A stretch of 13,502 bases of DNA from Tissierellia bacterium (GTDB lineage: Bacteria > Bacillota > Clostridia > Tissierellales > Tissierellaceae), in contig JAAYLY010000206.1 in assembly GCA_012521625.1 (NCBI GenBank), positions 1 to 13,502 on the forward strand, read 5' to 3'. Of this stretch, positions 1-5,862 are shown piece after piece. The position numbers and the translations under genes were made by a program. The notes below the pieces were generated by a model. That model was not told where the DNA came from. It made no database searches and was given only the letters and a program-made list of their open reading frames with translations. Each line of letters starts with the position of its first letter. The stretch's first letter is position 1.

Positions 1-458
1 TCTGGAGTTTCGGCTTCCTCTGGGCTTTCTACTACTTCTTCAGTTTCATTTTCCACTGGCCTTGTTGGTTCTTTTACCTCTTCCTTAGGGTTTTCCACCT
101 GGGGTAGCTCAGGTACAGTTGGTTTATTAGGTAATCTAATGCTGTTAAAGATTTCGTCCCATCTTAAATTGTTGCTTGGTAGTGTAATAATTTGCCATTT
201 TCTTTCGTTAACTTTAGTGTTATTATTGTCTTGATTAGTATTATTTTTGTTATTATTATTTTGCCCCTTGTTAAGGCTAGTATTGTTATCTTTTATATTT
301 TCCTCTATGCAATTATTAAGTAGTGAGTTTATTATATACCTCTTTGTCTTAATATTATTTACATTGAATTTAAAGCTGATGGCTTGTCCAACTGATGAAA
401 TTGATAGAATGGAGACCATGATTAATGTACTAATTGTTAATCTTTTCTTGTTTAGCAT
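1..458 (-). CDS. Secreted Asn-rich / Pro-Glu-rich protein, N-terminal part (3' end outside window)
   Basis: An uninterrupted frame runs from an ATG at 458-456 to the left edge, giving 152 residues, and AAGGAGG sits 7 bases upstream (466-472). The N-terminus is a typical signal peptide: MLNKKR, then a hydrophobic stretch at about residues 7-23, with a plausible signal peptidase I site after GQA (24-26). Residues 58-80 are dominated by Asn, and residues 110-152 form a Pro/Glu/Val-rich linker of the kind that joins an exported N-terminus to a wall-active or ligand-binding domain. There is one cysteine, C50, too far in to be a lipobox. The segment PSNNLRWDEIFNSIRLP (about 94-110) is the only compact-looking part. 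No domain is recognisable here. Clostridial proteins of this layout often end in a CAP/SCP-like domain, but that domain would lie outside the window, so this is a guess. Monocistronic transcription is likely, because the tyrS terminator lies upstream. Confidence 0.75.
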   Translation of the reverse strand, partial: MLNKKRLTISTLIMVSILSISSVGQAISFKFNVNNIKTKRYIINSLLNNCIEENIKDNNTSLNKGQNNNNKNNTNQDNNNTKVNERKWQIITLPSNNLRWDEIFNSIRLPNKPTVPELPQVENPKEEVKEPTRPVENETEEVVESPEEAETP

Positions 459-512
459 TGTAAATCCTCCTTAAAATTAATACTAAATAGCTATTTGCTT
501 TCCATAACCTCC

Positions 513-532
513 TTTGTAACTATTTTGTAACT
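513..532. repeat. Direct repeat TTTGTAACT x2 with an 11-base period
   Basis: The 9-mer TTTGTAACT occurs at 513-521 and 524-532, one helical turn apart. On the strand of the downstream secreted-protein gene it reads GTTACA-N5-GTTACA. It lies just after a possible -10 element (546-541), so it would sit around the transcription start. A degenerate third copy, CATAAC, is at 503-508. The same TGTAAC-N5-TGTAAC arrangement occurs at 4370-4386. Hexamer pairs with this period are typical of OmpR/PhoP-type response regulators, but that link is inference. Confidence 0.5.
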
Positions 533-540
533 TTTTTTAA

Positions 541-571
541 AGTATAACACTATTTTAATAGCCCATAAAGA
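541..571 (-). promoter_or_regulatory. Possible extended -10 promoter for the secreted-protein gene
   Basis: On the minus strand TATACT (546-541) is directly preceded by TGT (549-547), an extended -10 arrangement. The -35 region about 17 bases upstream (around TTTATG) matches TTGACA poorly. It lies between the tyrS terminator and the gene start, so a promoter is expected here. The exact elements are uncertain. Confidence 0.35.
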
Positions 572-615
572 ATCAAATCTTGGATATATTGGTTATAAAT
601 GGGACCCTTGGGCAT

Positions 616-643
616 AAAAAAAGACCTCAAATTTTGAGGTCTT
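616..643 (-). terminator. Rho-independent terminator of tyrS
   Basis: AAGACCTCAA (621-630) and TTGAGGTCTT (634-643) form a 10-bp perfect stem with a 3-base loop. On the minus strand the stem is followed by seven T residues (622-616). The tyrS stop codon TAA (644-642) straddles the base of the stem. The plus-strand side has only a broken T stretch, so it is directed mainly at the minus strand. Confidence 0.9.
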
Positions 644-1868
644 ATTTTATTCTAACCTGATGGTATACCTTTTTACCCTTCCTTATTAGGATCTTATCCT
701 CTTGGAAATCGTCTAGATTTACGACCCTGTCAATACTATCTACCTTAACATCATCTATACTTAAACCGCCCTGTTGTATAAGCCTTCTACCCTCGCTCTT
801 AGATTTAGCCAGGCCTATATCCTTTATTAAGTCTACTATATTTATTCCCTCTTCAAAGATGGACCTTTCCATTTCAGTAAATGGGATGCTGCCATCTTCT
901 TTAGCACCTGCAAATAAGGCTCGGGATGCCTTTTGGGCCTTGATGGCTTCTTCTTCTCCATGGATGAACTTAGTAACCTCATAGGCTAGGACTTCTTTAG
1001 CCTTATTGATTTCCGCACCTTCTAAGGAGCCTAATCTTCTTACCTCATCCATTGGTAGGAAGGTAAGCAGGGCTAAGAATTTCTCCACATCCCTGTCATC
1101 CACATTTCTTAAATATTGATATAGTTCATAGGGTGGGGTCTTATTAGGATCTAACCAGATGGCACCCTTTGCAGTCTTACCCATTTTTTCACCAGAGGCA
1201 GTAGTTAATAGTTTTATGGTCATGGCATAGGACTTACCATTTTCTACCCTTCTGATTAATTCGTACCCTCCTAAGATATTGGACCATTGGTCGCTGCCAC
1301 CTATTTGCAATACACAGTTATGTTCCCTATATAGGTGTAGGAAGTCGTAGGATTGTAATAGGAGGTAGCCGAACTCGAAGAAGGTTAAGCCTGTTTCTAA
1401 CCTTGTCTTATAGTTCTCCAGGGTAAGCATCCTATTAACTGAGAAGTGGACTCCTATTTCACGCATAAAGTCTAGATAATTTAAGTCCAACAACCAGTCC
1501 GCATTGTTTACCATTAGGGCCTTGCCGTCGCTAAAGTCTAGAAACTTTTCAAATTGTACTTTAAATTTTTGGGCGTTTTTATCGATGAACTCCTTTGTCA
1601 TAAGTTTCCTCATATCCGTCCTACCAGATGGGTCCCCTATCATGGTAGTTCCGCCGCCTAAAAGGGCAATAGGCCTATGGCCAGCCATCTGTAGGTGTTT
1701 CATTACCATAATCTGCAAAAAGTGTCCTAGGGTTAAACTATCTGCAGTAGCATCAAAGCCTATATAGAAGGTAATGGATTCATTTCCAAGTAAATCCCTT
1801 AGTTCATCTTCGAAGGTGACCTGATCTATATATCCCCTTTCTTTTAAAGTGTCAAATACGTTAGTCAC
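642..1868 (-). CDS. tyrS: Tyrosyl-tRNA synthetase (TyrS)
   Basis: Cytoplasmic class I aminoacyl-tRNA synthetase that activates tyrosine with ATP and charges tRNA-Tyr. The 408 residues match the usual bacterial length. Residues 1 to about 310 hold the Rossmann catalytic core: FDATADSLTLGH (38-49) at the HIGH position, the GDPSGRTDMR loop, DQWSNILGG for tyrosine/tRNA recognition, and KMGKT (228-232) as the KMSKS loop. The C-terminus (about 345-405) is an S4-type RNA-binding domain with KSKSEGRRLIQQGG. The first His of HIGH is Thr (T46) here, corresponding to His45 of the Geobacillus enzyme, although Thr41 (their Thr40) is kept. ATG 1868-1866 is preceded by AGGAGGG (1874-1880). Expression is controlled by the Tyr T-box leader directly upstream, and a terminator overlaps the stop codon. 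Identity is secure. Confidence 0.97.
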   Translation of the reverse strand: MTNVFDTLKERGYIDQVTFEDELRDLLGNESITFYIGFDATADSLTLGHFLQIMVMKHLQMAGHRPIALLGGGTTMIGDPSGRTDMRKLMTKEFIDKNAQKFKVQFEKFLDFSDGKALMVNNADWLLDLNYLDFMREIGVHFSVNRMLTLENYKTRLETGLTFFEFGYLLLQSYDFLHLYREHNCVLQIGGSDQWSNILGGYELIRRVENGKSYAMTIKLLTTASGEKMGKTAKGAIWLDPNKTPPYELYQYLRNVDDRDVEKFLALLTFLPMDEVRRLGSLEGAEINKAKEVLAYEVTKFIHGEEEAIKAQKASRALFAGAKEDGSIPFTEMERSIFEEGINIVDLIKDIGLAKSKSEGRRLIQQGGLSIDDVKVDSIDRVVNLDDFQEDKILIRKGKKVYHQVRIK

Positions 1869-1895
1869 TGTATCCCTCCTAATTTATTATTCAAT

Positions 1896-2124
1896 TAAAA
1901 ACGGGTTTATCTCATCTAAGGACGAGAAAAACCCGTGGTACCACCTTAATTTGCATTAAGCCTCTTTAGACGTAACGTGTCTAGGACGTAATAGTTTCCT
2001 ATTAAAACTCCGGATGCGTAGTTCGTTGATTTAGAGGTTATAGACCTTCCACCCATGGTCTATTCTCTGGATTTAACTTAAATCAACTACTAAATCCTTC
2101 ATCGTTGTCTATATAAAGCCTTTT
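1896..2124 (-). ncRNA. Tyrosine-specific T-box leader (riboswitch) of tyrS
   Basis: The conserved T-box AAGGTGGTACCACG reads on the minus strand from 1947 to 1934. Stem I can be traced. GGAU (2097-2094) pairs with AUCC (2015-2012) and GUUGAUUUA (2087-2079) pairs with UAAAUCAAC (2033-2025). These flank a specifier loop with UUAGUA on the 5' side and GAACUACGC on the 3' side. The specifier codon UAC (2020-2018) encodes Tyr, matching the gene it controls. A distal hairpin AUAGACC/GGUCUAU closes a GGGUGG-containing loop. Uncharged tRNA-Tyr would pair with the specifier and with the T-box bulge, stabilising the antiterminator. Charged tRNA leaves the terminator at 1901-1936 to form. The 5' end is inferred from the promoter. 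Confidence 0.95.
1897..1936 (-). terminator. Conditional terminator of the T-box leader
   Basis: On the minus strand ACGGGTTT (1936-1929) pairs with AAACCCGT (1908-1901), extended inward by CTCGTC/GATGAG with a small mismatch. A short T-run (1901-1897) follows. The 5' arm overlaps the end of the T-box sequence, so antiterminator and terminator are mutually exclusive. The tyrS ribosome binding site starts about 17 bases further on. Confidence 0.9.
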
Positions 2125-2130
2125 TTATGT

Positions 2131-2159
2131 ATATTATTATATCAAAATTTACTTGTCAA
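2131..2159 (-). promoter_or_regulatory. SigA-type promoter of the tyrS T-box transcript
   Basis: On the minus strand a perfect TTGACA (2159-2154) is followed after 17 bases by TAATAT (2136-2131). Transcription should start near 2124, giving a leader of about 255 nt. The -35 box begins only 4 bases after the terminator hairpin of the preceding superoxide reductase gene. Confidence 0.88.
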
Positions 2160-2163
2160 GGTC

Positions 2164-2193
2164 AAAAGTTGAGGATTTTACTCCTCAACTTTT
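2164..2193 (-). terminator. Terminator hairpin of the superoxide reductase gene
   Basis: AAAAGTTGAGGA (2164-2175) and TCCTCAACTTTT (2182-2193) form a perfect 12-bp stem with a 6-base loop. The stop codon TAA (2180-2178) lies inside the loop. The U-tract is the TTTT that forms the 3' end of the stem on the minus strand, so it is shorter than usual. Read-through could feed into the tyrS leader. Confidence 0.75.
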
Positions 2194-2555
2194 AATTCTT
2201 GACTATTCTCCCATAGTCCGTGTATATTACAATAGCTTGAAGCTATAATTGTTCCAGTCTTGTTAGGCTTAAATTTAGCTACCCCAAAGTATTCAGTATA
2301 AATGTCAGACTCACCATGGGCTGCAAAGTCAAAAGTTGCTATTTCTATTGGGAATTTTGCCCCTTCTGGATAGAAATAGATCTTTATCCATCTAATATAG
2401 TGCTCAAGGGTATTAGGATGTGGAATTTCTTCACCAATTATTACCTTAACTTCAACCTCTTCACCCTTCTTAACTGATTCTGGTGCATATATTACTGGTA
2501 CGTGTTTTTCTTCCTTCCAATCAGCTTTTTGATATAGGCCATTTAGTGATTTCAA
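2178..2555 (-). CDS. Superoxide reductase, neelaredoxin type (class II desulfoferrodoxin)
   Basis: Reduces superoxide to hydrogen peroxide without making oxygen, using a mononuclear Fe(His)4(Cys) centre in the cytoplasm. Electrons normally come from rubredoxin. All five iron ligands are visible in the 125-residue protein: H18 in EKHVPVI, H46 in HPNT, H52 in EHYIRW, C109 and H112 in CNIHGLWE. The catalytic E16-K17 pair precedes H18. The N-terminal rubredoxin-like desulforedoxin domain of class I enzymes is absent, so this is the single-iron class. The start is TTG (2555-2553): AGGAGGG (2568-2562) sits 6 bases upstream and no in-frame ATG exists near it. The gene is a single unit with a terminator hairpin around its stop codon and diverges from rlmL. 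I could not identify a convincing promoter for it. No rubredoxin gene is in the window. Confidence 0.93.
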   Translation of the reverse strand: MKSLNGLYQKADWKEEKHVPVIYAPESVKKGEEVEVKVIIGEEIPHPNTLEHYIRWIKIYFYPEGAKFPIEIATFDFAAHGESDIYTEYFGVAKFKPNKTGTIIASSYCNIHGLWENSQELKVEE

Positions 2556-2632
2556 TTAAATCCCTCCTAAAAATTATTGAATTCTTAGTTTATCATATAC
2601 CCATACTAATCTTAAAATACACAAATTTTTAC

Positions 2633-2662
2633 TTAGTATATAATGGCATTTTAAGGTATAAT
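2633..2662 (+). promoter_or_regulatory. Probable promoter of the rlmL-pduO unit
   Basis: A perfect TATAAT at 2657-2662 lies 32 bases before the rlmL start codon. The best -35 candidate is TTAGTA (2633-2638) with an 18-base spacer, which is weak. Position in the divergent intergenic region between the superoxide reductase gene and rlmL supports it. AAGGAG (2677-2682) is the ribosome binding site. Confidence 0.5.
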
Positions 2663-2693
2663 AAATGTACAAGGATAAGGAGAGGTTGTAATA

Positions 2694-3842
2694 ATGGATA
2701 AATTGACTTTAATAGCAACGACAGCTTTTGGCTTGGAAGCTGTAGCCAAGATGGAATTATTGGATTTAGGATATGAAGATTTAATCGTTGAAAATGGCAG
2801 GATAAAGTTTACAGCTACAGAAAAGGATATACCAAGGGTCAATATCTGGCTTAGGACAGCCGATAGGGTTTTGCTTTTAATGGGAGAATTTAAAGCCTTA
2901 AGCTTTGAAGAATTATTCGATAAGACTAAGGAACTACCTTGGGATGATTGGATACCGGAAGATGGAAATTTTGTAGTGGAAGGAAAAAGCGTAAAGTCTA
3001 GGCTATATAGTATTTCAGATTGTCAAAGAATTGTCGAAAAAGCAGTGGTAGAAAAGTTAAAAACTAAATATAATGTAGAGTGGTTTAAAAAAACTGGCCC
3101 CAAATATAGGATAGAGGTTTCTCTACTAAAGGACATAGCCACGTTGACAATAGATACTTCTGGAGAGGGCTTACACAAAAGGGGATATAGGGATAGGGCC
3201 GGTGATGCGCCTATAAAGGAAACCCTAGCAGCGGGTATGATTCTTTTAAGTTACTGGAATAAGGATAGGCTTCTATTTGACCCCTTCTGTGGGTCAGGGA
3301 CTATACCAATAGAGGCGGCTATGATTGGTAAAAATATAGCACCAGGCTTAGATAGGTCATTTGCAGCAGAAGAATGGCCTAGGATTAAGGAAGAATATTG
3401 GAAAGAAGCTAGAAGGGAAGCTTTAAAGGCCATAGATCACGATGTAAGACTTAATATACTAGCCTGTGATATAGATAAAAGATCCATCTTAAGGGCTAGG
3501 GATAATGCAGCAAATTTAGGCTTAGAAGATGATATAACCTTCTTTGTAAAGGATATGAGGGATGTTGACCTTGAAGATGATTATGGGGTAGTGATTACTA
3601 ACCCACCTTATGGGGAAAGGTTAGGTGAAAGGGAGGAAGTACACCAGCTATATAGGGATTTGGGCAAAAAGCTTAGGAATTTAAAGACCTGGTCCCTATA
3701 TCTCATAACCTCTGAAGAAAGGTTCGAGGAATTATATGGGAAGAAGGCTGATAAAAGGAGGAAGTTGTATAACGGCAGGATAAAGGTTGATTATTATCAA
3801 TACTTTGGTCCCAGACCGCCTAAAGTTCAAAAGGAGGGATAA
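2694..3842 (+). CDS. rlmL: THUMP-domain class I RNA methyltransferase (YpsC / RlmL N-terminal type)
   Basis: Predicted SAM-dependent N2-guanine methyltransferase of 23S rRNA, corresponding to the RlmL half of E. coli RlmKL and to Bacillus YpsC (m2G2445 by homology). The 382 residues are the usual length of the stand-alone form. Residues 1 to about 45 form the N-terminal ferredoxin-like part and about 45-157 the THUMP RNA-binding domain. From about 160 comes the Rossmann methyltransferase, with the SAM loop DPFCGSGT at 196-203 followed by IPIEAAMIG, and the catalytic NPPYGERLG starting at 303, typical of base N-methylation. ATG 2694 follows AAGGAG-AGG. The stop codon is separated by one base from the next gene's ATG, and that gene's ribosome binding site lies inside this gene, so the two are probably translationally coupled. 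The family is certain; the exact target base is inferred. Confidence 0.92.
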   Translation: MDKLTLIATTAFGLEAVAKMELLDLGYEDLIVENGRIKFTATEKDIPRVNIWLRTADRVLLLMGEFKALSFEELFDKTKELPWDDWIPEDGNFVVEGKSVKSRLYSISDCQRIVEKAVVEKLKTKYNVEWFKKTGPKYRIEVSLLKDIATLTIDTSGEGLHKRGYRDRAGDAPIKETLAAGMILLSYWNKDRLLFDPFCGSGTIPIEAAMIGKNIAPGLDRSFAAEEWPRIKEEYWKEARREALKAIDHDVRLNILACDIDKRSILRARDNAANLGLEDDITFFVKDMRDVDLEDDYGVVITNPPYGERLGEREEVHQLYRDLGKKLRNLKTWSLYLITSEERFEELYGKKADKRRKLYNGRIKVDYYQYFGPRPPKVQKEG

Positions 3843-3843
3843 G

Positions 3844-4368
3844 ATGAGCATCTATACTAAGACTGGAGATAAGGGGGAAACCTCTCTATTTGATAACAAG
3901 AGGGTTCCAAAAGACCATATAAGGGTTGAAAGCTATGGTACCATAGATGAGCTAGGTTCCTGGATAGGATTATCAAGGCATTATGTAGATGATGAAGAGA
4001 TATATGATAAACTAGAGCAGATTCAAAATAAATTATTTACAGTAGCTGCAAATCTTGCTACGGAGGATACTAGCCAGTTAAAACACCATATAGGGGAAGG
4101 GGATATAGAAGAATTAGAAAAGACAATAGACTACTATATGGAAAGGTTAGCTAATCCCAAGGGTTTTATAGTAACTGGCAGTAGTAAAAGAGCGGCTTAT
4201 CTCCATGTGGCTAGGACAGTTTGTAGGAGGGCTGAAAGGAGGATTATCTCTCTTTCTAAGCTTGTAGAGATTGACCCCCTAGTTATAAAATACATCAACA
4301 GGTTGTCTGATGCCTTATATGCCATGGCTAGGTTTTTAGAGGATGACCAGCTTGAGGTTAGGTACTGA
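3844..4368 (+). CDS. PduO-type ATP:cob(I)alamin adenosyltransferase
   Basis: Transfers the adenosyl group of ATP to cob(I)alamin, making coenzyme B12. The family also delivers the cofactor to B12-dependent mutases and diol dehydratases. The protein has 174 residues, normal for the PduO/MMAB family. It shows the N-terminal nucleotide loop YTKTGDKGETSLF (4-16), the DELGSWIG segment, and the C-terminal arginine-rich helix ARTVCRRAERR (123-133) that contributes to ATP binding. ATG 3844 is chosen because AAGGAGGG lies at 3831-3838 and the family's Met-x-x-Tyr-Thr-Lys N-terminus begins there; an in-frame codon at 3787 would overlap rlmL and lacks such support. Coupling to an rRNA methyltransferase has no obvious functional logic. 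No B12-dependent enzyme is in the window, so the user of the cofactor is unknown. Confidence 0.93.
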   Translation: MSIYTKTGDKGETSLFDNKRVPKDHIRVESYGTIDELGSWIGLSRHYVDDEEIYDKLEQIQNKLFTVAANLATEDTSQLKHHIGEGDIEELEKTIDYYMERLANPKGFIVTGSSKRAAYLHVARTVCRRAERRIISLSKLVEIDPLVIKYINRLSDALYAMARFLEDDQLEVRY

Positions 4369-4369
4369 T

Positions 4370-4386
4370 TGTAACTAACATGTAAC
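4370..4386. repeat. Direct repeat TGTAAC-N5-TGTAAC upstream of the PAS-SpoIIE gene
   Basis: TGTAAC at 4370-4375 and again at 4381-4386 gives an 11-base period, one turn of the helix. It begins directly after the pduO stop codon and ends about 30 bases before the probable -10 of the next gene, the usual place for an activator. The same arrangement, with different flanks, is found at 513-532. Confidence 0.5.
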
Positions 4387-4394
4387 AAAAAATA

Positions 4395-4425
4395 TGTGGA
4401 TTTAGTTAGTGGTTTGCTATACAAT
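4395..4425 (+). promoter_or_regulatory. Probable promoter of the PAS-SpoIIE gene
   Basis: TACAAT at 4420-4425 has a poor -35 (TGGATT, 4397-4402, 17-base spacer). Alternatively TGC-TATACA (4415-4423) forms an extended -10. A weak -35 would fit with a regulator bound at the TGTAAC repeats just upstream. A transcript starting near 4432 would have a 5' leader of about 45 nt. Confidence 0.4.
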
Positions 4426-4477
4426 ATATGGTAAAAATTTCATCTGTTTACTATGGTATTTAATTAAAGGTGATACT

Positions 4478-5599
4478 ATGATCAAAAAGGATAAGAGTAG
4501 CGTTGCTAAGGAAATAAATGATATTAGCAATTTGAATTATCACGTTTTAGAGGGCATCGCCGACTGGGTAAGGGTAGTTGATAAGAATGGTATAGTAATC
4601 TATGCCAATAAGGCTATGAAGGAGGAGTTGGGAGAGGAAATTATTGGTATCCCCTGTGACGAATCCCATTGTGGCTTAAACAACTGTAATTTCTGTATAA
4701 CTAGAAGGAGCATTGAGACTGGCGAGGTAATTCAAAAGGAAGAGTTTATAAAGGGTAATTATTATTCTGTAAAGAGCTCTCCTGTCAAGGACTGTCATGG
4801 AAATATCTATGCAGCAGTGGAAGTGTTTAGAGATGTAACAAGGGAAAGAAAGCTGGAGCAGGACCTTATCGGGAAGAATAAGAAGATGAACAGGGACTTA
4901 CAGTTTGCTAAGAGGATACAAGAAAAGATCCTACCCAAGAAGGGAATTTCTGAAGGAGTCAAATTAGATTATATATATAAGCCTTCTGAGATCCTTAGTG
5001 GCGATATGTTTGATATGTTTAATATAGATGATGAGCATATAGGTATATATATCAGCGATGTTTCAGGCAAGGGAATTGCCGCCTCCATGATGACCATGTT
5101 CATTAGACAATCCATGAGGGTTATGAAGGATGATATAAAGAATCCTTCAGCTGCCTTGACGGAGCTTCATAAGCGCTTCGTATCATTGAATTTAGAAGTG
5201 GACAATTACTTCACCATCTTCTATGGCATTTATAGTCGAAGGACTGGCATCTTTAAGTATGTAAATGCAGGTCATAATTGTATCCCAATTAGGTATAATG
5301 AAGATGGTTATGACTTACTCTATAATAAGGGATATCCTATAACTTCCCTTTTCGACCATATTAGTTATGAGGAGAAGGAGATACAGCTGAAAAAGGGTGA
5401 CAAGATCTTCTTCTATACAGATGGAATAACGGAAGCAAGGGATGCAAGTGGAAAGGAATTTGGTTTGGAGGAAGTTCTAAACATTATTAAGGATAGTCCT
5501 ACCAATATACTGAACCTAATAGAGGAAAAGATTATTAACTACAGCTGGGGAGAACAGCAGGATGATTTAGCTATAGTTTTATTGGAGGTTATTGGATAG
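4478..5599 (+). CDS. PAS domain - SpoIIE/PP2C-type serine phosphatase with a four-cysteine PAS cluster
   Basis: Cytoplasmic signalling protein of 373 residues without membrane segments. Residues about 20-117 form a PAS sensor domain (ADWVRVVDKNGIVIYANKAM, later AAVEVFRDVTRERK). Residues about 115-155 form a charged linking helix ending in AKRIQEKILPK, typical of RsbU-like proteins. Residues about 160-373 are the PP2C phosphatase, with metal-binding aspartates D176 (SGDMFD), D194 (DVSGKG), D315 (YTDG) and D362/D363 (QQDD). Its likely role is to dephosphorylate an anti-anti-sigma (STAS) protein in partner switching, but no STAS or anti-sigma kinase gene is nearby. The PAS domain contains C60-x4-C65-x4-C70-x2-C73, a possible Fe-S, metal or redox site. 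ATG 4478 is chosen for AAAGGTG just upstream and because the PAS homology starts soon after; an in-frame codon at 4409 would add 23 unlikely residues. Terminator hairpin at the stop codon. Confidence 0.9.
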   Translation: MIKKDKSSVAKEINDISNLNYHVLEGIADWVRVVDKNGIVIYANKAMKEELGEEIIGIPCDESHCGLNNCNFCITRRSIETGEVIQKEEFIKGNYYSVKSSPVKDCHGNIYAAVEVFRDVTRERKLEQDLIGKNKKMNRDLQFAKRIQEKILPKKGISEGVKLDYIYKPSEILSGDMFDMFNIDDEHIGIYISDVSGKGIAASMMTMFIRQSMRVMKDDIKNPSAALTELHKRFVSLNLEVDNYFTIFYGIYSRRTGIFKYVNAGHNCIPIRYNEDGYDLLYNKGYPITSLFDHISYEEKEIQLKKGDKIFFYTDGITEARDASGKEFGLEEVLNIIKDSPTNILNLIEEKIINYSWGEQQDDLAIVLLEVIG

Positions 5600-5633
5600 G
5601 CTTAGTATTTATACTAGGCCTATTTCTTATTTT
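5596..5633 (+). terminator. Terminator of the PAS-SpoIIE gene
   Basis: ATAGGCTTAGTAT (5596-5608) pairs with ATACTAGGCCTAT (5611-5623), 13 pairs with one G-U, with the innermost pairs opening to make the loop. TTCTTATTTT follows (5624-5633). The gene's stop codon TAG (5597-5599) is part of the 5' arm. Confidence 0.85.
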
Positions 5634-5650
5634 CTATAGATACAGCCTGT

Positions 5651-5711
5651 AGCTTTGTAGCGGTATAAAGCTAATTATTATGTCCTAGATTCAAATAGTA
5701 TTTGGATTAGG
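5651..5711 (+). other. Two strong hairpins in the 263-base gap before the LCP gene
   Basis: After the terminator, 5634-5862 holds no convincing open frame. AGCTTTGTA (5651-5659) and TATAAAGCT (5664-5672) form a 9-bp stem with one G-U and a GCGG loop. CCTAGATTCAAATA (5684-5697) and TATTTGGATTAGG (5699-5711) form a second, imperfect stem with a bulged G and one G-U. ATTAG near 5719 can pair with CTAAT near 5746. No T-tract follows either of the first two. It could be a small RNA, a structured 5' leader of the LCP gene, or old degraded sequence. No known riboswitch class was recognised. Confidence 0.3.
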
Positions 5712-5862
5712 TAACATATATTAGTTTTATATAGCAGGCAGTTAGCTAATCATATTTTTCATTCTTTTACATATAAATAAAGGGGAAGGTAAAATAGGTC
5801 CTAGAATGGATTATATAAAATTGGATACAATAATGATAAATTAAAGCAGAAGGAGTTAATAT

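Noticed and set aside
247..474. Plus-strand open frame of 75 codons, hydrophobic
   Set aside because: It is antisense to the signal-peptide and Asn-rich part of the minus-strand secreted-protein gene; the hydrophobicity comes from reading Asn/Lys codons backwards. It has no ribosome binding site.
2570..2650. Promoter of the superoxide reductase gene
   Set aside because: Candidates such as TATGAT or TATACT on the minus strand have no -35 at workable spacing, so no site was called although one must exist.
3787..3843. Upstream in-frame start for the PduO adenosyltransferase
   Set aside because: It overlaps the end of rlmL and adds 19 residues not found in the family, while ATG 3844 has a strong AAGGAGGG at the right distance.
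4373..4410. Possible terminator after pduO (ACTAAC...GTTAGT)
   Set aside because: Only 6 AT-rich pairs with about 25 bases of loop and no T-run; too weak to call.
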